Shown: positions 40,917 to 57,042 of the stretch, one piece after another
Layout: the number at the start of each line of letters is the position of its first letter
How positions within the stretch are numbered: the first letter of the stretch is position 1
DNA from: Megalobrama amblycephala
Lineage: Eukaryota; Chordata; Actinopteri; Cypriniformes; Xenocyprididae
Length of the DNA stretch: 64,000 bases
Direction: 5' to 3'
Assembly: GCF_018812025.1 (NCBI RefSeq)
Contig: NC_063052.1
Location: 13,864,001-13,928,000 of the forward strand
Notes under the pieces: generated by a model
Seen by the model: the letters and a program-made list of their open reading frames with translations, nothing else
What the model was told of the DNA's origin: nothing
Databases searched by the model: none
Program-made: the position numbers and the translations under genes

Positions 40917-41832
40917 TCCAAAAGTTTGGAACCACTAAGATTTTTAATGTTTTTAAAAAGAAGTTTCGTCTGCTCACCAAGGCTAAATTTATTTAATTAA
41001 AAATACAGTAAAAAACAGTAATATTGTGAAATATTATTACAATGTAAAATATTTACTATTTAAATATATTTGACAAAGTAATTTATTCCTGTGATGCAAA
41101 GCTGAATTTTCAGCATCGTTACTCCAGTCTTCAGTGTCACATGATCCTTCAGAAATCATTCTAATATGCTGATTTGCTGCTCAATAAACATTTATGATTA
41201 TTTTCAATGTTGAAAACAGTTGTGTACTTTTTTTTTCAGGATTCCTTGATGAATAGAAAGTTCAAAAGAACAGCATTTATCTGAAATACAAAGCTTCTGT
41301 AGCATTATACACTACCGTTCAAAAGTTTGGGGTCAGTAAGAATTTTTATTTTTATTTTTTTGAAAAGAATTAAAGAAATGAATACTTTTATTCAGCAAGG
41401 ATGCATTAAATCAATCAAAAGTGGCAGTAAAGACATTTATAATGTTACAAAAGATTAGATTTCAGATAAACACTGTTCTTTTGAACTTTCTATTCATCAA
41501 ATAATCCTGAAAAAAAATATTGTACACAAATATTTTGTACAATTGTACACATTAAATGTTTCTTGAGCAGCAGATCAGCATATTAGAATGATTTCTGAAG
41601 GATCATGTGACACTGAAGACTGGAGTAACGATGCTGAAAATTCAGCTTTGCATCACAGGAATAAATTACTTTGTCAAATATATTTAAATAGTAAATATTT
41701 TACATTGTAATAATATTTCACAATATTACTGTTTTTTACTGTATTTTTAATTAAATAAATGTAGCCTTGGTGAGCAGACGAAACTTTTTTTAAAAACATT
41801 AAAAATCTTAGTGGTTCCAAACTTTTGGACTG
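40914..41832. mobile_element. Foldback DNA element, 919 bp, inserted in a TA repeat
   Basis: Left end cagtccaaaagtttggaacc and right end ggttccaaacttttggactg are perfect 20-bp inverted repeats. The complementarity extends through most of each arm (about 370 bp: 40914-41285 against 41465-41832). The loop contains caaaagtttggggtcagtaa. TA lies immediately outside both ends, consistent with TA-target insertion. There is no transposase. Related fragments are at 10.3, 16.6, 20.9, 31.1, 42.9 and 59.6 kb. Confidence 0.92.
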
Positions 41833-41909
41833 TACTATATATATATATACACATAGATAAAGCCTTCAAATTCATCCTGAATTTCTGGTGTCGACTGTCA
41901 TCCTCTTAA

Positions 41910-42392
41910 AGGCACAATATGTACAATTTTTGTATTAAAATATCCAAAAACCACTAGAACAATGTTATATATTTTGTTGACTTCTCCCAAATGTTTCCAA
42001 GAATGTTTAAATCCAAAGAAATAAGCAATTTTAACCAGGACACGGACCATGTCACAGTCAAATGTAGCTAATATGATAAACAGCGCTGCGTTACCCCACA
42101 CACACTTGACCAGAAGCAGCGGAAGCGGTGACTGTGGTGGCATAAAAGTTCACACAAGTTCTCTCATTAGCAATCGCTCAAGCCTGCTTCATACTACAGT
42201 AATGTTAATAAATCTTTAATACATTAGCTCATCCATGAATATGATTTCTGCCCAAGTCTTGTGGGATTCTTTTCCACTGGCTGTAGACGTGAAGACAACA
42301 ACTCCCATGATTCCGCGAAATCAAGGTGTCATCAAGCTACGCCTTTGTTTTGAATAAGCGACCTCTAGCGGTGAAAGTTACATATTGTGCCT
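41910..42392. mobile_element. TTAA-flanked non-autonomous element, 483 bp
   Basis: Left end aggcacaatatgta and right end tacatattgtgcct are inverted repeats differing by one base, flanked by TTAA on both sides (41906-41909, 42393-42396). TTAA duplication with short inverted repeats is typical of piggyBac-type elements. It contains gtgtcatcaagctacg, shared with the related copy at 58.6-59.5 kb. Confidence 0.9.
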
Positions 42393-42879
42393 TTAAATCT
42401 TTTTGACAGTACAAAAAATTACGAACCATAACTTGTAGGCATGTTTTTCTTACTAAAAATACACAAATCTATTGAAACTTCTTTTATTTTGACACATTGC
42501 TGACAATATCTGTAAAAGAGAGCTTTGTGAAAGAAGATTTAAACTGTAATCATCATTAATCAACATCATGAAAATATCAAAATCCATCAGAAAAATATGA
42601 AGAATATATTGAATATATTTTCAGAAGTGATGCTATTAAAACATTTCTGTATCTATCGTATAGGTGTGTGTGTGTTTATATACACACACACATATATATA
42701 TATAATGTATGAAGATGCAAAACTTCTAAGTTTGTCTGAGATTTTTTCTTTTAAAAAGAGATTTTTTTTTTTTTTAAATCGGGCTCCTATGTTTAGGTTC
42801 AGTAATTTCTCTTTGATGGCAATAAAAAATGTATTAGTCAGTTATTGAAAATATATATATATTTATTTATTTATTTATT

Positions 42880-43640
42880 TATCTATCTGTAATGCAAAGC
42901 TGAATTTTCAGCATCATTACTCCAGGGTTTTGTGTTACATAATCCTTCAGAAATCATTCTAATATGATGATTTGATGTTATTATCAAACAGTTGTGTTGC
43001 TTAATATTTTTTGGACACTGTGATACTTTTTTCAGGATTCACTGATGAATAAATAATAAAAAAGAACAGCATTTATTCAAAATAGAAATATTTTCTAACA
43101 ATATAAATCTTTACTAACACTTTTTATCAATTTAACACATCCTTGCTGAAAAAAAGTATTAATTTCTTCCAAAAAATAGAAAGAAAAAAATACTGACCCC
43201 AAACTTTTGAACAGTAGTGTATATTGTTTTGTTACAAAAGATTGAAATAAATGCTGCTCTCTTTTTTTAACTTTTTATTCATCAAAAGAATCCTGAAAAA
43301 GTATCATGTTATAAAAAAAATATTAAGCAGCACAACATTTGTAATAAATCACCATATTAGAATGATTTCTGAAGGATCATGTGACACTAAAGACTGGATT
43401 TAATGGTGCTGACAATTCAGCTTTGCATCACAGACATAAATTATATTTTAAAATATATTACAATAGAAAACCGTTATTTTAAATTGTAATAATATTTTAC
43501 AATATTACTGTTTTTTTCTGTATTTTTGATCAGATAAATGCAGCCTTGAGGAGTAGAAGAGACTTCATTCGAAAACATTAAAAATAGTAATGTTTTCAAA
43601 CTTTTAAATGGTAGTTGGATATTTTTTAGTAGACAAATTA
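42880..43640. mobile_element. Diverged foldback-family copy
   Basis: Two opposed arms: cagcatcattactccagggt ... ccttcagaaatcattctaat, and tagaatgatttctgaaggat ... gtgacactaaagactgg. They meet near cccaaacttttgaacagtag (43199). More decayed than the 40.9-kb copy. Confidence 0.8.
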
Positions 43641-46600
43641 AACAAACTAGTGAGACTGAAAAGTGTTTTAAAGGAGTCAAAAGTGTCTCTGTTTCAGCAC
43701 TTCTCTATTCTTCCGTCTCTCCCTCAGCTCAAATTCCCTATAAGCAGCTGAGGTGATTTGTCAGCTCCAAGTCAGAGCATCAATCAAATGAACAAATGAG
43801 CCTGACGTCCATTTTGATGCATCCTGATGGCATTCAGACTCGCCACTTTAGCCCTCTGCACTCGGTTCATTATTAGTCGGCTTTCACAAGCACTTTATTA
43901 GGAAACTTTAATTGCAGGCACTCTCTTTTCCCCTCAGACCCCTTTTCCATCTTCCCCTATCCTGTCCCTCCCATTCTCCCTCTTGTAAAAATAACCCACA
44001 GGGGCCGAGAGGAACAGTTTCGAGAGAGACATGCACCGTTTCTTAATGATTCCCTTTTCAGCAATTCCTGTCACTGAGCCTCATTTGCATAAACCATCTA
44101 CATGACAAACAATGGACGCACAGCTCAATGAAGCCTGAATAACAGGGTTCAGATTGCGACTTGATTAATCTGAACATTAGAGTGTTTTTTAGACATCCGG
44201 AATAGAGGCGTCTTCCAAATGTATCCCTCCCCAGCCTCTCGCTAAACCAACATCCCGCCACGTTCATCGCTCATCAGGGCCGCGGCTCAGTCACGTGTCA
44301 TCGGACGGTTAGGAGCGCTCAATCACTCTTGATTGGCTGCTAACATGTTGAAAACCAATGCAGGAAGACTGAGAGTTGACGTAGGCTTCTGGTTTGAGGC
44401 TAAAAATTGGTACGTCCTGTCTCAGCGCAATTATGACGCCTCACGCTAGGTGCGTTTATGACTGCGCGATTCAGCCCTTTGTAGCTGATTTAGCATTGCA
44501 GTGGTGTAGCTTCCTCTGCATTCACACCGCTTGCCTGTAGACTTGAATGAAAAAATATAAAAATAGTTAAATATTTTATCTCTAATAAAAAAAAAGGAAT
44601 GGCAAAATGGATACGCCTTCTCGCCATTTTGATATATCTTACTTTTGCTAAAGGTCACATCAAATGACCTGCACATTTCGCCTGCCAAAGGAAGTGAAAT
44701 ATCCTCCACATTATTAAGTATCTATTATTAATGCTGGCAGATAAGTCTGAAAAATATCAGCCTGAAACTCCAAACCTGATTAGTATTTTGCAAGTCTACC
44801 GTCGGTTCCGACAGAGAAACGACACAAACGCGAGTAAAGACATGCTCTGTGTTTAACACAACAGGATAGTCATTGTGTTTTATCTACGTCTGCCGTGCGG
44901 AAGCAATTTGGACGAGCGCTTCGAGTCTAATCAGAGCTCATTAAGACTAAATCTAATAGTGAGCAAATCTGATCTGGGGTCAGTCGACAGAGCAATATCC
45001 AACTCATTGGAGGCTAAATCCCCATAATCACCATTCATCAGGAAAATGAAGAAAGTAATAGCAGCACACAGTCTTATCTCAACCCCTCATGTGCTTTGCT
45101 TGATGAAGAATCATCTCCATCGCTCAAGCGGGACCCCCTGCATCAGCTACAATATTAACAACCTGCAACATCAGTCACTGGCGGCGCGAGGGGCTTCCAC
45201 CACTGATCGTTTTGGACTATTCAGAAGGTTTAAGTTCATAATGTGGCCTTTTAATGTGCGTTTTCCTGTGTAGAATATGAGCAATACTGCGAGCTACAGA
45301 AACGGGGAGGCGCTTATGCTGCAGTCTTGGATAATTATGACAAACGGCTGAGAGCAACATTGAGCTCAGTTATGATAACCACGAGGAGAGATCAGGCTGG
45401 AATGATGCATACCGGCTAATAACGAAGTTTTAATGTGGTTTCCATGGCAACAAAAAATCTGCATGCACTAAAAGGATGCTAAAAAGCTGAAACATTCTGT
45501 AGTCTATGAATTTACCGGTCCGCATCAAGTAATATTTCTTGCATTTTTCAAATGTCAAAAGTAATAGTTGCTCACAAAAATTATACAATTTTTTTTTTTT
45601 TTTGTAATTGATGATTACTGATTTTTAAAAATGTCATCTTGTACATTTTAAACATATTACTAGTAATTTTTGAATTAATAAATTATAGTTGTGCTTTTAA
45701 CCTAAACCATTCATACCTTTGCACCCCTTTTTCCTCCAGAAACAACAGGAAAGGAAATGTCTGCATCACCCACATGATTTCATTACATTTGCTACATTAA
45801 GATCTGGTTGTGAATGGATGGACTAATACATTGTGCTGAGTCACCGTTAACAATTATTTGTAATGATCCTTCTATGCACTTTCATTTTGCATGTACGCAA
45901 CTTATAGTGCTAAAGGCGTTATTAAATTCATAGCCACATACATGGTGGTGATAGTAGGGTACATTTACATTAGTCTATATTTGTACTAGAATATTCATAC
46001 TGGACATTAGATTATTGTTATTAAGGATAATATGAGCTTTAATAAAAACTTTAATAAAATATATTTGAATAGAGATTCACAGTCTGGTAACATAAATGAA
46101 CAGCTCTTTCTTTTCCCTTTCTGAAATCTTTCAAATCATTACAAAAAAACATTTTTTCCAGCTAACTTTTCTCATTGTTTAATATAATGTAATATAATGT
46201 AATGTCATATAATATTATATTAAAGGTATAATTTTAAATGGTTGTTATGGCAAAATAAACCCAGACAGGAGGATTAAGATCAATGCAAAGAGTCGGATTA
46301 GAGGGAATAAATCAAAGGGTGGATTTAGAAAATATGAACGTCTGAATCAAACTTGTCTGAACATAGGCACACCAGGCACTACCCAGCAAGCCACATCCAT
46401 TGTAAAACATCAAATATGTATTTCGTTGTGGCTTTATCAGACTAGTGGGATGCAAATAGTAGTGCTTTTACAAAGAAATCACTTGAAATTCATTCTTTGG
46501 AATTATAAGAACATTTATTGACTGTGAAAAGCTTTTTTATTATCCAAGATTCATGAAATACTGACTTTTGTATTTTGACACAATAGTCAAATGGGAGAGA

Positions 46601-46793
46601 ATTTAAATTATGTAAAAAAAAAATAATGTTAAAATACATTCTCTTAACCCAGTTTATTGATCATTGACTACTATTTGACTACATGGGTTTATCTCCCTCA
46701 AAAGTGCAAGCATTGAGCCTCCCAGGCACCATCAAAACATTGAGAGCGATCCTCTCAGATCTGTCAATCTCTTTCCAGCTCAACCAATACTAT
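43641..46793. other. Repeat-poor intron between exons C and D
   Basis: Roughly 3 kb with little recognisable transposon sequence, notably 43.7-45.5 kb. Open frames are short, on both strands and domain-free. One patch (44290-44300) contains cacgtg. This is a candidate for conserved noncoding sequence. Confidence 0.4.
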
Positions 46794-48071
46794 GAGTTTG
46801 GGGTGTGGCTACTGTAACAGGTAGAGAGTTTGGGGTGTGGCTACTGTAACAGGCAGAGTTTGGGGTGTGGCTACTGTAACAGGCAGAGTTTGGGGTGTGG
46901 CTACTGTAACAGGTAGAGAGTTTGGGGTGTGGCTACTGTAACAGGTAGAGAGTTTGGGGTGTGGCTACTGTAACAGGCAGAGTTTGGGGTGTGGCTACTG
47001 TAACAGGTAGAGAGTTTGGGGCAGAGTTTGGGGTGTGGCTAGTTTGGGGTGTGGCTACTGTAACAGGTAGAGAGTTTGGGGTGTGGCTACTGTAACAGGA
47101 GAGTTTGGGGTGTGGCTACTGTAACAGGCAGAGTTTGGGGTGTGGCTACTGTAACAGGTAGAGAGTTTGGGGTGTGGCTACTGTAACAGGTAGAGAGTTT
47201 GGGGTGTGGCTACTGTAACAGGTAGAGTTTGGGGTGTGGCTACTGTAACAGGTAGAGAGTTTGGGGTGTGGCTACTGTAACAGGCAGAGTTTGGGGTGTG
47301 GCTACTGTAGCAGGTAGAGAGTTTGGGGCATGGCTACTCTAGGAGGTGGAGAGCTTGGGGTGTGGCTACTGTAGCAGGTAGAGAGTTTGGGGTGTGGCTA
47401 CTGTAACAGGTAGAGAGTTTGGGGTGTGGCTATTCAGGTAGAGAGCTACTGTAACAGGTGGAGAGTTTGGGGTGTGGCTACTGTAACAGGCAGAGTTTGG
47501 GGCGTGGCTACTGTAACAGGTAGAGAGTTTGGGGTGTGGCTACTGTAACAGGGTGTGGCTACTGTAGAGAGTTTGGGGTGTGGCTACTGTAACAGGTAGT
47601 AACAAGAGTTTGGGGTGTGGCTACTGTAACAGGCAGAGTTTGGGGTGTGGCTACTGTAACAGAGAGTTTGGGGTGTGGCTACTGTAACAGGTAGAAAGTT
47701 TGGGGTGTGGCTACTGTAACAGGTAGAGAGTTTGGGGTGTGGCTACTGTAACAGTTTGGGGTGTGGGCAGAGTTTGGGGTGTGGCTACTGTAACAGGTAG
47801 AGAGTTTGGGGTGTGGCTACTGTAACAGGCAGAGTTTGGGGTGTGGCTACTGTAACAAGTTTGGGGTGTGGCTAGTAACAGGTAGAGAGTTTGGGGTGTG
47901 GCTACTGTAACAGGCAGAGTTTGGGGTGTGGCTACTGTAACAGGCAGAGTTTGGGGTGTGGCTACTGTAACAGGCAGAGTTTGGGGTGTGGCTACTGTAA
48001 CAGGCAGAGTTTGGGGTGTGGCTACTGTAACAGGTAGAGAGTTTGGGGTGTGGCTACTGTAAGCAGGCGGA
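46794..48071. repeat. G-rich minisatellite with 30- and 32-bp units, about 40 copies
   Basis: The core is tttggggtgtggctactgta followed by acagg. Units end either gtagagag (32 bp) or gcagag (30 bp); spacing was checked at 46801, 46833 and 46863. Most units are identical, with occasional truncated units (for example near 47020, 47430, 47545, 47755 and 47870). On the gene's sense strand each unit carries ccacacccc. It lies wholly in the intron between exons C and D. Confidence 0.97.
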
Positions 48072-48658
48072 GTCAGAGGGTGTTTAGCAGCTGTGGGACT
48101 ATGACTGGCGTGTTACATGGGAAAAGATATTCAGCTTTGGGTACAGAAGAGCAAGCAAAATTCACTGCATTTAGACCTTAGATTAAACATGTCATGAACA
48201 CGCTAATGTGAATGAGGCATTGCGATGAAATGCATAACAATGGACGCTTGCACCCGTTCAGAAAGACAAATGTACCAGTTTATAAAATTTACTTTGATGT
48301 GCCTCAGTTGTGAAAAAAAAGACAGTTGTGGCGTGCCAAACAGTTGTGGCGTGTCATGTCAAAAATGTGCCGGTATATGTTGGATGAGTTAATTATAAGT
48401 GAGACGGTCACGTTCACTCTAGACAAAGTGTAAGTCTACTCAATTGCTTACTCATGACACAAAGCAACACAACATATACATGTTTAGTTTGTATACGTGC
48501 CTTAGTTTTGTAAAGTGCCACTAGCGTCGCATAAACTACATACTTCACCTTTGAAGACCGTATTTGTTCTGATTATACCCATCTGTGACTTCGACCCTGC
48601 TTCAAAATACACACTGTTACATCCTTTCTAAACAGTTTGAACTCTTGAACAGTCTTAC
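48072..48658. other. Intron flank of exon C
   Basis: Between the minisatellite and the exon C donor. It contains a short direct repeat, acagttgtggcgtg, twice about 20 bp apart (48323-48355). No gene seen. Confidence 0.5.
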
Positions 48659-48850
48659 CGATGCAGGAAGGAAGAGGATTATCCCAGGCCCGCCTCTCTC
48701 CCGTCATGCATTTGAGCACGCCGCTGCCGTGCAGAGTGTATCCGGGGTCGCACTTGTAGGTGATGGTGCTGCCAGAGAAGTGGCCCTGGTCGTTGACCTT
48801 GAAGCCAAACTGGGGCACCCCAGGGTCCTCACAGTGAGAGAGCTCAAAAC
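48659..48850 (-). CDS. csmd3: csmd3 exon C: complete Sushi/CCP domain
   Basis: This 192-nt exon encodes one whole Sushi (complement control protein) domain plus linker. It begins SFELSHCEDPGVPQFGFKV, continues through TYKCDPGYTLHGSG and LKCMTGERRAWD, and ends PLPSCIG. All four Sushi cysteines and the conserved Trp are present, so a normal fold with two disulphides is expected. The exon is symmetric, phase 1 to phase 1, with acceptor tttcag|G and donor G|gtaaga. It lies about 590 bp on the exon side of the 30/32-bp minisatellite that fills part of the next intron. The sequence resembles the Sushi that follows the same CUB in CSMD3. Confidence 0.96.
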
Positions 48851-51800
48851 CTGAAAGACATTATGGCTGTTAGATGACTGATTCACTCAAGAAATATCAA
48901 TATTTTCTTAAGATGAGTGCAAATATCCCTGCATAAATCTGTCATAAATGACAAAAATGGAGCACTCTGACAAGTTTAGTAAGACTAGATTCAGAATATG
49001 ATTGAGAACAAACCGCACTGCTTTATGAGGTCATTATAGTGAAGATTGCTGAAATTTTCCTTCGCCTGGTATTTTCATGCTGCTCTGTGGCACAGCTGTA
49101 AAAGTTTGCCATTAATGTGATCATTAACGGCAACAATTTGAAGTTAAGATCCTACTGGGCTGGTAGGCAGAGACGGTCCCTTGCTAAGCAGGCAGAACAA
49201 TTAAGATTAAGTGCTTGGTTAATTTGGAGCCATAATCAGAACCAAAGCACAGACCCTCTCACTGTGCGACACATCCTGTTATTAATTGTGTAGCTATGAC
49301 TCATTATCATTATACAGCCAGTACTCAGAAATAGCCGAAAACACATACATGTAGCAGCTCACTCAGTATATCAGAGAATTTTAATTAAGTAATAATTTGT
49401 CAGTTTCATTTTACACAATTTTATTAATAAGTTAACACACTAGACTTTTATAATTTCATATGAATGCAAATATATATGTACACACACACATTCCTATATA
49501 TATTCTATTGAAAATGTATTTTTTATAAGAAATTGTACAGTATGAATCAAAGTTCCACGACTTTCCAACTACTAGAATGTATATATGATTAGTCTCAAGT
49601 AATAACAATTCAATAACATTTATTAATTTCCACATTTCAGCTCTGCAATGCGAATAAATTATGATCAACCTTGCTTAGACAAAGTTTTTAAAGTGTTTCC
49701 ACCAAAGACTGTAAGAGTGTTGAAAATCCTAAAATCCTTTCATCTTGAAACTCGCTCCTCTCAAAAATAATAGGTCTCCTAAGAAGACCACATAGGGGAC
49801 TTGTATAGCTTATCAGCGGTCCACCATTAAGCTGTAAGTTGTTAAGTACAGATAAACACAACAACTGCAACAACTTCACTAAAATCGACACCCGGCTTTG
49901 ATTGCTAGTTGATTACAGGTTGTAGTTTCACAGCACGCTTGGGTTGAGATTAGGACTCAACCAAATAAACAATGCTATTTTAATCAGCTACATTCACCAT
50001 CCTGTCCTGAACAGGTCTCTAAATTACAACATCTAGTGACTGGAGGTGGCCTGGCTTCTCTGGCTCTCTCTGACCTTTATTATACACTCAAATGGCTAAT
50101 CCTTCAGGGGGAATGGAGTCGTAGACAGACAGGGATTTAGTCGATTTTAAATGAGATAGCCCACCAGCAGGTTAATACTTTACCCCCCGGTGGAACTAAA
50201 ACCTTGTTGAATCCCACACTGTGAGCACAATAGCATTAAAGCGAAATTCAGACCAAGTGCCTGCACAACTCTGGCTCTGGGCCAACAAAGCCAAGGTCAG
50301 TGGAGACACAGTCATGTTTCTCCTGGTCCACTTCCTGATAATCCCTTCAAGCTGATTGTTTCAGATGTTCTCATACTTTTGTTATGTCCTTCCTGTGTAA
50401 AACAGCTTTTCTTATCTGCTGGTTGTTGAGCTGTAAGAAAGCCAAATCTTCTGGAATTCTGAGTATGAAGTGATGCAGTTTCATTTCACTAATACTCCTA
50501 GACATGTGACTAAATGCAATACAAGTATCGTATGATTTCAGTCATGAAGACTCTAGGAGGGTTTGGCATGGAGGATATGACAATGTTAATGTATTTCAGG
50601 GATGTCAAACTCATTTTAGGTTGAGGGCTGGATGGGAGAAAATGTAACCATGTGGGGGCCGAATTACCTTTTTTCTTAGTGCGTTGACAATTAGCCTACG
50701 TTAACATTAACCATACAAATTACAAATGAATAAAACTAGAAAAAACACACTGCTCTGTGAAAACTGCCTTTTTACATGGAAAATACTTTATTACATTTTT
50801 AAAATAATGTTTTATTCAATATTTTTTATTAGGGATGCCCCAATTATGATTTTCAATGGCTGACTCCATAATTTTTTTTACAAGCAAATTGGATGTTAGA
50901 TGTTGTCATTGTTAGATGATGTCATTGTTTGCTCATTAAGAATCAGCCTGCACCATCTAGAGTTTCCTGACTTAACTATGAATTTCATGCATCTTTTCAT
51001 TTGCAGAATGAAAGTACTTTCCTTCAGTTGATGAATTATTGATAGTTATGTGCATTAAAGCCTTGTTTTTGCTTCTAAATGACAGAATATATCAGCAGCA
51101 CCAGGAATAAGCAACACTGAGAAATAGCAGTTTGTTGAATTTTACATTTCTAGACATTGTTGTATGTCTGTAGAATACTGAAAGAGTATAAAATGTAGTT
51201 AACAAATAGGTATATAATCTAAACATTCCTAAACAAGAACAACTGATCAGTTATAGAATATCTTCTTTTATTCATCATCTATATAGTTAAAAATATCTCT
51301 ACAATTTTTTAAACCAAACCTACTCTTATTAGAAAAGGTTTTATATAGAAGCTTAAAGCGTTCTATCAGGCGCTTCATATCTAAAGCATTTTTGGGGTTC
51401 CCATCAGGGATAATTTTATGGATTTAGTTTAATTAGGTCCCAAGACCTGAAAGGGTGAAGGCCATATTTTTTTCCTTTGGATTATTCTTTTTACATATTA
51501 TTCTTTTTCGTCAAGGCTTTGGGGTTTTTTAAGGCCCTTTATATGCTCAAAAACTCTTGAAAATTTGCACGTTGGTCAGAATCCGTGGCCATTAGAGCCA
51601 GGCCAAAGCTGGTACATGGGCGTGGCATGGGGGTTTATGGCACCCCCTAGAACGGAATCTGAAATCTTGGATACATACAAGCATATATCTGTATGAAACT
51701 CAGTACACATATAGATCTCATCGGGCCATACAACTTCCATTAGCTCCGCCAAACAGGAATTTAGGGTTGTTTGAAAAACGCATGCTCTGGAATTTAATAT

Positions 51801-53180
51801 ACTCCTCCTAGGGGATTCATCCAATCACCTCCAAACTCAGTCAGCATAAATTGTAAGCAGATTTGTTATGTCTCAAAAGGTTTGGCCATAGCGTTAAAGC
51901 AAATGTATGGCAAAAAAAGGAAACAGGAAGTGTGCTTCAAAATTCATCAGTATAATGTCAAAACAAAGCAGATGTAGACCTGTGAAAGGATTCTTGATAT
52001 CATAAATACTGTTGCCATGGCAACTCATCAAATGTAATCTGTTTGAATTAAGCATAGCATGCTTCAAATTGAATGAAACTCACACATCAGATATGTCAGC
52101 CAGTAGACATGGGCAAAGCATTAGTAACGGGGGGGGGGGCTCTATAGCGCCACCTTTTGACAAAAGTGGGGAGTTAGTTTTACCTACAGTCACCAAACTC
52201 AGTGCATATGTTGTTCTCATCGAGCCGGACAACTTTCTAATTTACAGTGATCAGCTCCGACTAACAGAATGTCCATTTCATTCAGGGTTGAAATGCATAT
52301 TGCCTGTCATGCACAGTCTCCTTAAAGCCACCAGGGCTTGGGCCCATCGTCGCTGCTTAAAGCTATATTTAATTTTGTTTTAATGCTTTTTTTATTTTTA
52401 TTACATTTTATGAATTTTATAGTTCGTAAACATTCTTTATCACTAATAAAACTGAAATAACATTTAAACATGAAAGTGTTATGCAATCATTCAAGACATT
52501 TCTCCTTAAATCAAAGCATTTTGACAAAAAGGGTTCTTTAAAATTGATTCAAGAACCCTAGAGTTCTATATTGAACCCCACTGAACCTTTTTTCCTAAGA
52601 GTGTATCACACATATATGACAACTGCACACATACTGAAGTATTGCATCAGGCAATACACTGAACCAAATGCTTTCAAGAGAAGAAAAATGTTAAAACAAG
52701 GCCAAACATTAAAGTACTGCTCATTTCTCACAGTCCACCACAGAACATCCACAGAAAAACACATGAACTGCAATTAATGACAAATTCATCCATCAATGCA
52801 CCATTATTAGAAATTTATGGCTTGACAGCACACAACTATGTAGTTGTTTGGAAAATATTGGGTTGGAAATATGAATACTGTTTCATGTGCAATCACAACA
52901 AAAACATAAAGTGGCTTACTAATGGCCAATGTGGCAATATGCGAGATATTTTGATAATAAAGGAGCCATCAGCTATCACTCGGTTGATCAAAATAAAGCA
53001 ATAACATTCCATCTGCTGCCTTCTTCCTGTCAGTCGCCTGCAATGTGAAAGACTCTTACAAGACAGGCACTCTTTATTAAGACGGGCACTTTATTTGGTC
53101 TGAATAGCCTTTCTTTATTACTAAGGTCAAGCCCTGGTGCAGAAGTGTGTGCAGGGTATAGGGCCAGTGCAATAACTTAC
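48851..53180. other. Intron between exons B and C: repeats, no gene
   Basis: 50596-50665 starts cagggatgtcaaactcattt, a hAT-like end without a found partner. 51400-52380 looks like one dispersed repeat of unknown class (aaaactcttgaaaatttgca, gctggtacatgggcgtggca). 52505-52610 is a transposon end (caagaaccctagagttctat) related to 6.5 kb. A run of g lies near 52129. No coding signal. Confidence 0.45.
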
Positions 53181-53337
53181 TGGAATAAACCAGTTTGAAG
53201 CCTTCTCCCGTGGCCTCTGCATCACTGTAGAACTCCAGCCAAAGGTGATTGGAGGTGCTGATTAGGGTCAGACCCAGCATTGATGAACCGGTGAAGGCAC
53301 CCAGCATGTGAGCCGCGTTGTCTTTACCATCATAGAT
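53181..53337 (-). CDS. csmd3: csmd3 exon B: second half of the CUB domain
   Basis: This 157-nt exon completes the CUB domain begun in exon A. It opens IYDGKDNAAHMLGAFTGSS and ends EATGEGFKLVYS, the typical closing beta-strand of a CUB. It contains no cysteine, so this CUB lacks the second disulphide that many CUB domains have. The acceptor is cctccag|A after a pyrimidine-rich tract, and the donor CCA|gtaagt is near consensus. It enters in phase 0 and leaves in phase 1. The intron separating it from exon A is 1,932 bp. The split in the middle of the CUB, just before the YDG motif, recurs in the other CUB exons in this window. Confidence 0.95.
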
Positions 53338-56825
<3,488 letters not shown>

Positions 56826-57042
56826 TTAGAGGGATAGTGCAAATTTATAACGTCATTCCAAAACTGTATGATTTTTTGTTTTCTCCACCTGTGGAATATA
56901 AAAGAAGATGTCCAGAATGGAAGTTAATGGTAACCAAAATGGTTTGCTCTTCAAAATATCTTCTTCAATAGTTTCACATAAGAAAGCAAGTCAGATTTGG
57001 TCCAATTTGGTCCAGAATTTTCATTTTTTTGGGGTGAACTAT

